Below are positions 63,819 through 64,000 of a stretch of 64,000 nucleotides of DNA, in pieces. This DNA comes from Gonocerus acuteangulatus (taxonomy: Eukaryota; Arthropoda; Insecta; Hemiptera; Coreidae), in NCBI GenBank assembly GCA_946811695.1, contig OX328124.1:82774923-82838922 (forward strand), in the 5' to 3' direction. The notes under the pieces were generated by a model, which searched no databases, was not told the DNA's origin, and saw only the letters and a list, made by a program, of their open reading frames with translations. Numbering within the stretch: the first letter of the stretch is position 1; every line of letters starts with the position of its first letter. The position numbers and the translations under genes are program-made.

Positions 63819-64000
63819 ACGGGTGTATATAGGGGGGCTGCAGCCCCCCTCCCCCCCTCCGAAATTTTGATTTGATGGAAAAAATGTGTCATAAAACCCT
63901 TAAAAATAAATTAAATAAGATCACTTAGCTCATAAAAAACATTTTATTTTAGGTGTAATAGCGTTTTAGTTGCCTAAAACTATTACATGTTGTAAATTTT
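63819..64000 (+). mobile_element. left end of a second copy of the 43334 element
   Basis: GGGTGTATATAGGGGGGCTG followed by CAGCCCCCC, then AATTTTGATTTGAT, CATAAAACCCTTAAAAATAA and the rest match 43336-43510. The copy is cut by the end of the window. Confidence 0.75.

Overview
This is a eukaryotic, AT-rich window loaded with transposons. Introns with GT-AG borders, long TA and poly-A tracts, a tRNA-derived SINE, Jockey-type LINEs and Gypsy elements of the CsRn1 kind point to an invertebrate animal, most likely an arthropod. I cannot name the species. About 4 kb of the 64 kb is host coding sequence.

Host genes. (1) Positions 1-162 hold the last coding piece of an unrecognised gene on the + strand. 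(2) The main gene runs on the + strand from 16996 to 48355 in 13 exons. Every border is GT-AG and every phase joins, giving 975 codons including the stop. It encodes a full-length relative of mitochondrial 2-oxoglutarate dehydrogenase E1 (OGDH), with a presequence-like N-terminus. The fold-defining stretches are well kept, but nearly every active-site motif I can align is altered. It therefore looks like a pseudoenzyme paralogue rather than the working enzyme. (3) A complete four-exon PEX10 gene (peroxisomal RING E3 ligase) lies on the - strand from 50666 to 49240, tail to tail with the OGDH-like gene. (4) At 55173-55280 on the + strand is the first coding exon of a secreted trypsin-like serine protease. 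Its remaining exons are not in the window. Coding-like but broken stretches at 2480-3170, 3806-4105 and 6201-6811 look like decayed genes that I do not recognise.

Repeats, left to right. A SINE at 6367-6575 splits a decayed gene. An 85-bp minisatellite of about 28 units spans 9327-11689. A LINE 3' fragment lies at 12400-12955, then a 1.2-kb foldback element at 13617-14826. A repeat family called here family A, starting TTAGCGCGGTTCC, occurs at 15031-16604 and again at 32356, 59243, 59654 and 61400. Intron 1 of the OGDH-like gene carries a doubly deleted Gypsy element (17629-22254) and a LINE fragment. Intron 2 carries a TIR element with a nested palindrome, and a near-complete Gypsy element (25162-29911) inserted into an older solo LTR. 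Intron 7 has a 5'-truncated Jockey LINE (36707-39759), intron 8 a SINE, and intron 11 a 1.6-kb TIR element with 10-bp target duplications. The last 8 kb hold a large foldback (56916-57946) carrying a hammerhead-like motif in each arm, more family A, and a pogo/Tigger-type element (62098-63039) nested in family A.

The strongest lead is the OGDH-like gene. It keeps an open 13-exon reading frame through about 31 kb of transposon-filled introns, yet has lost its catalytic residues.
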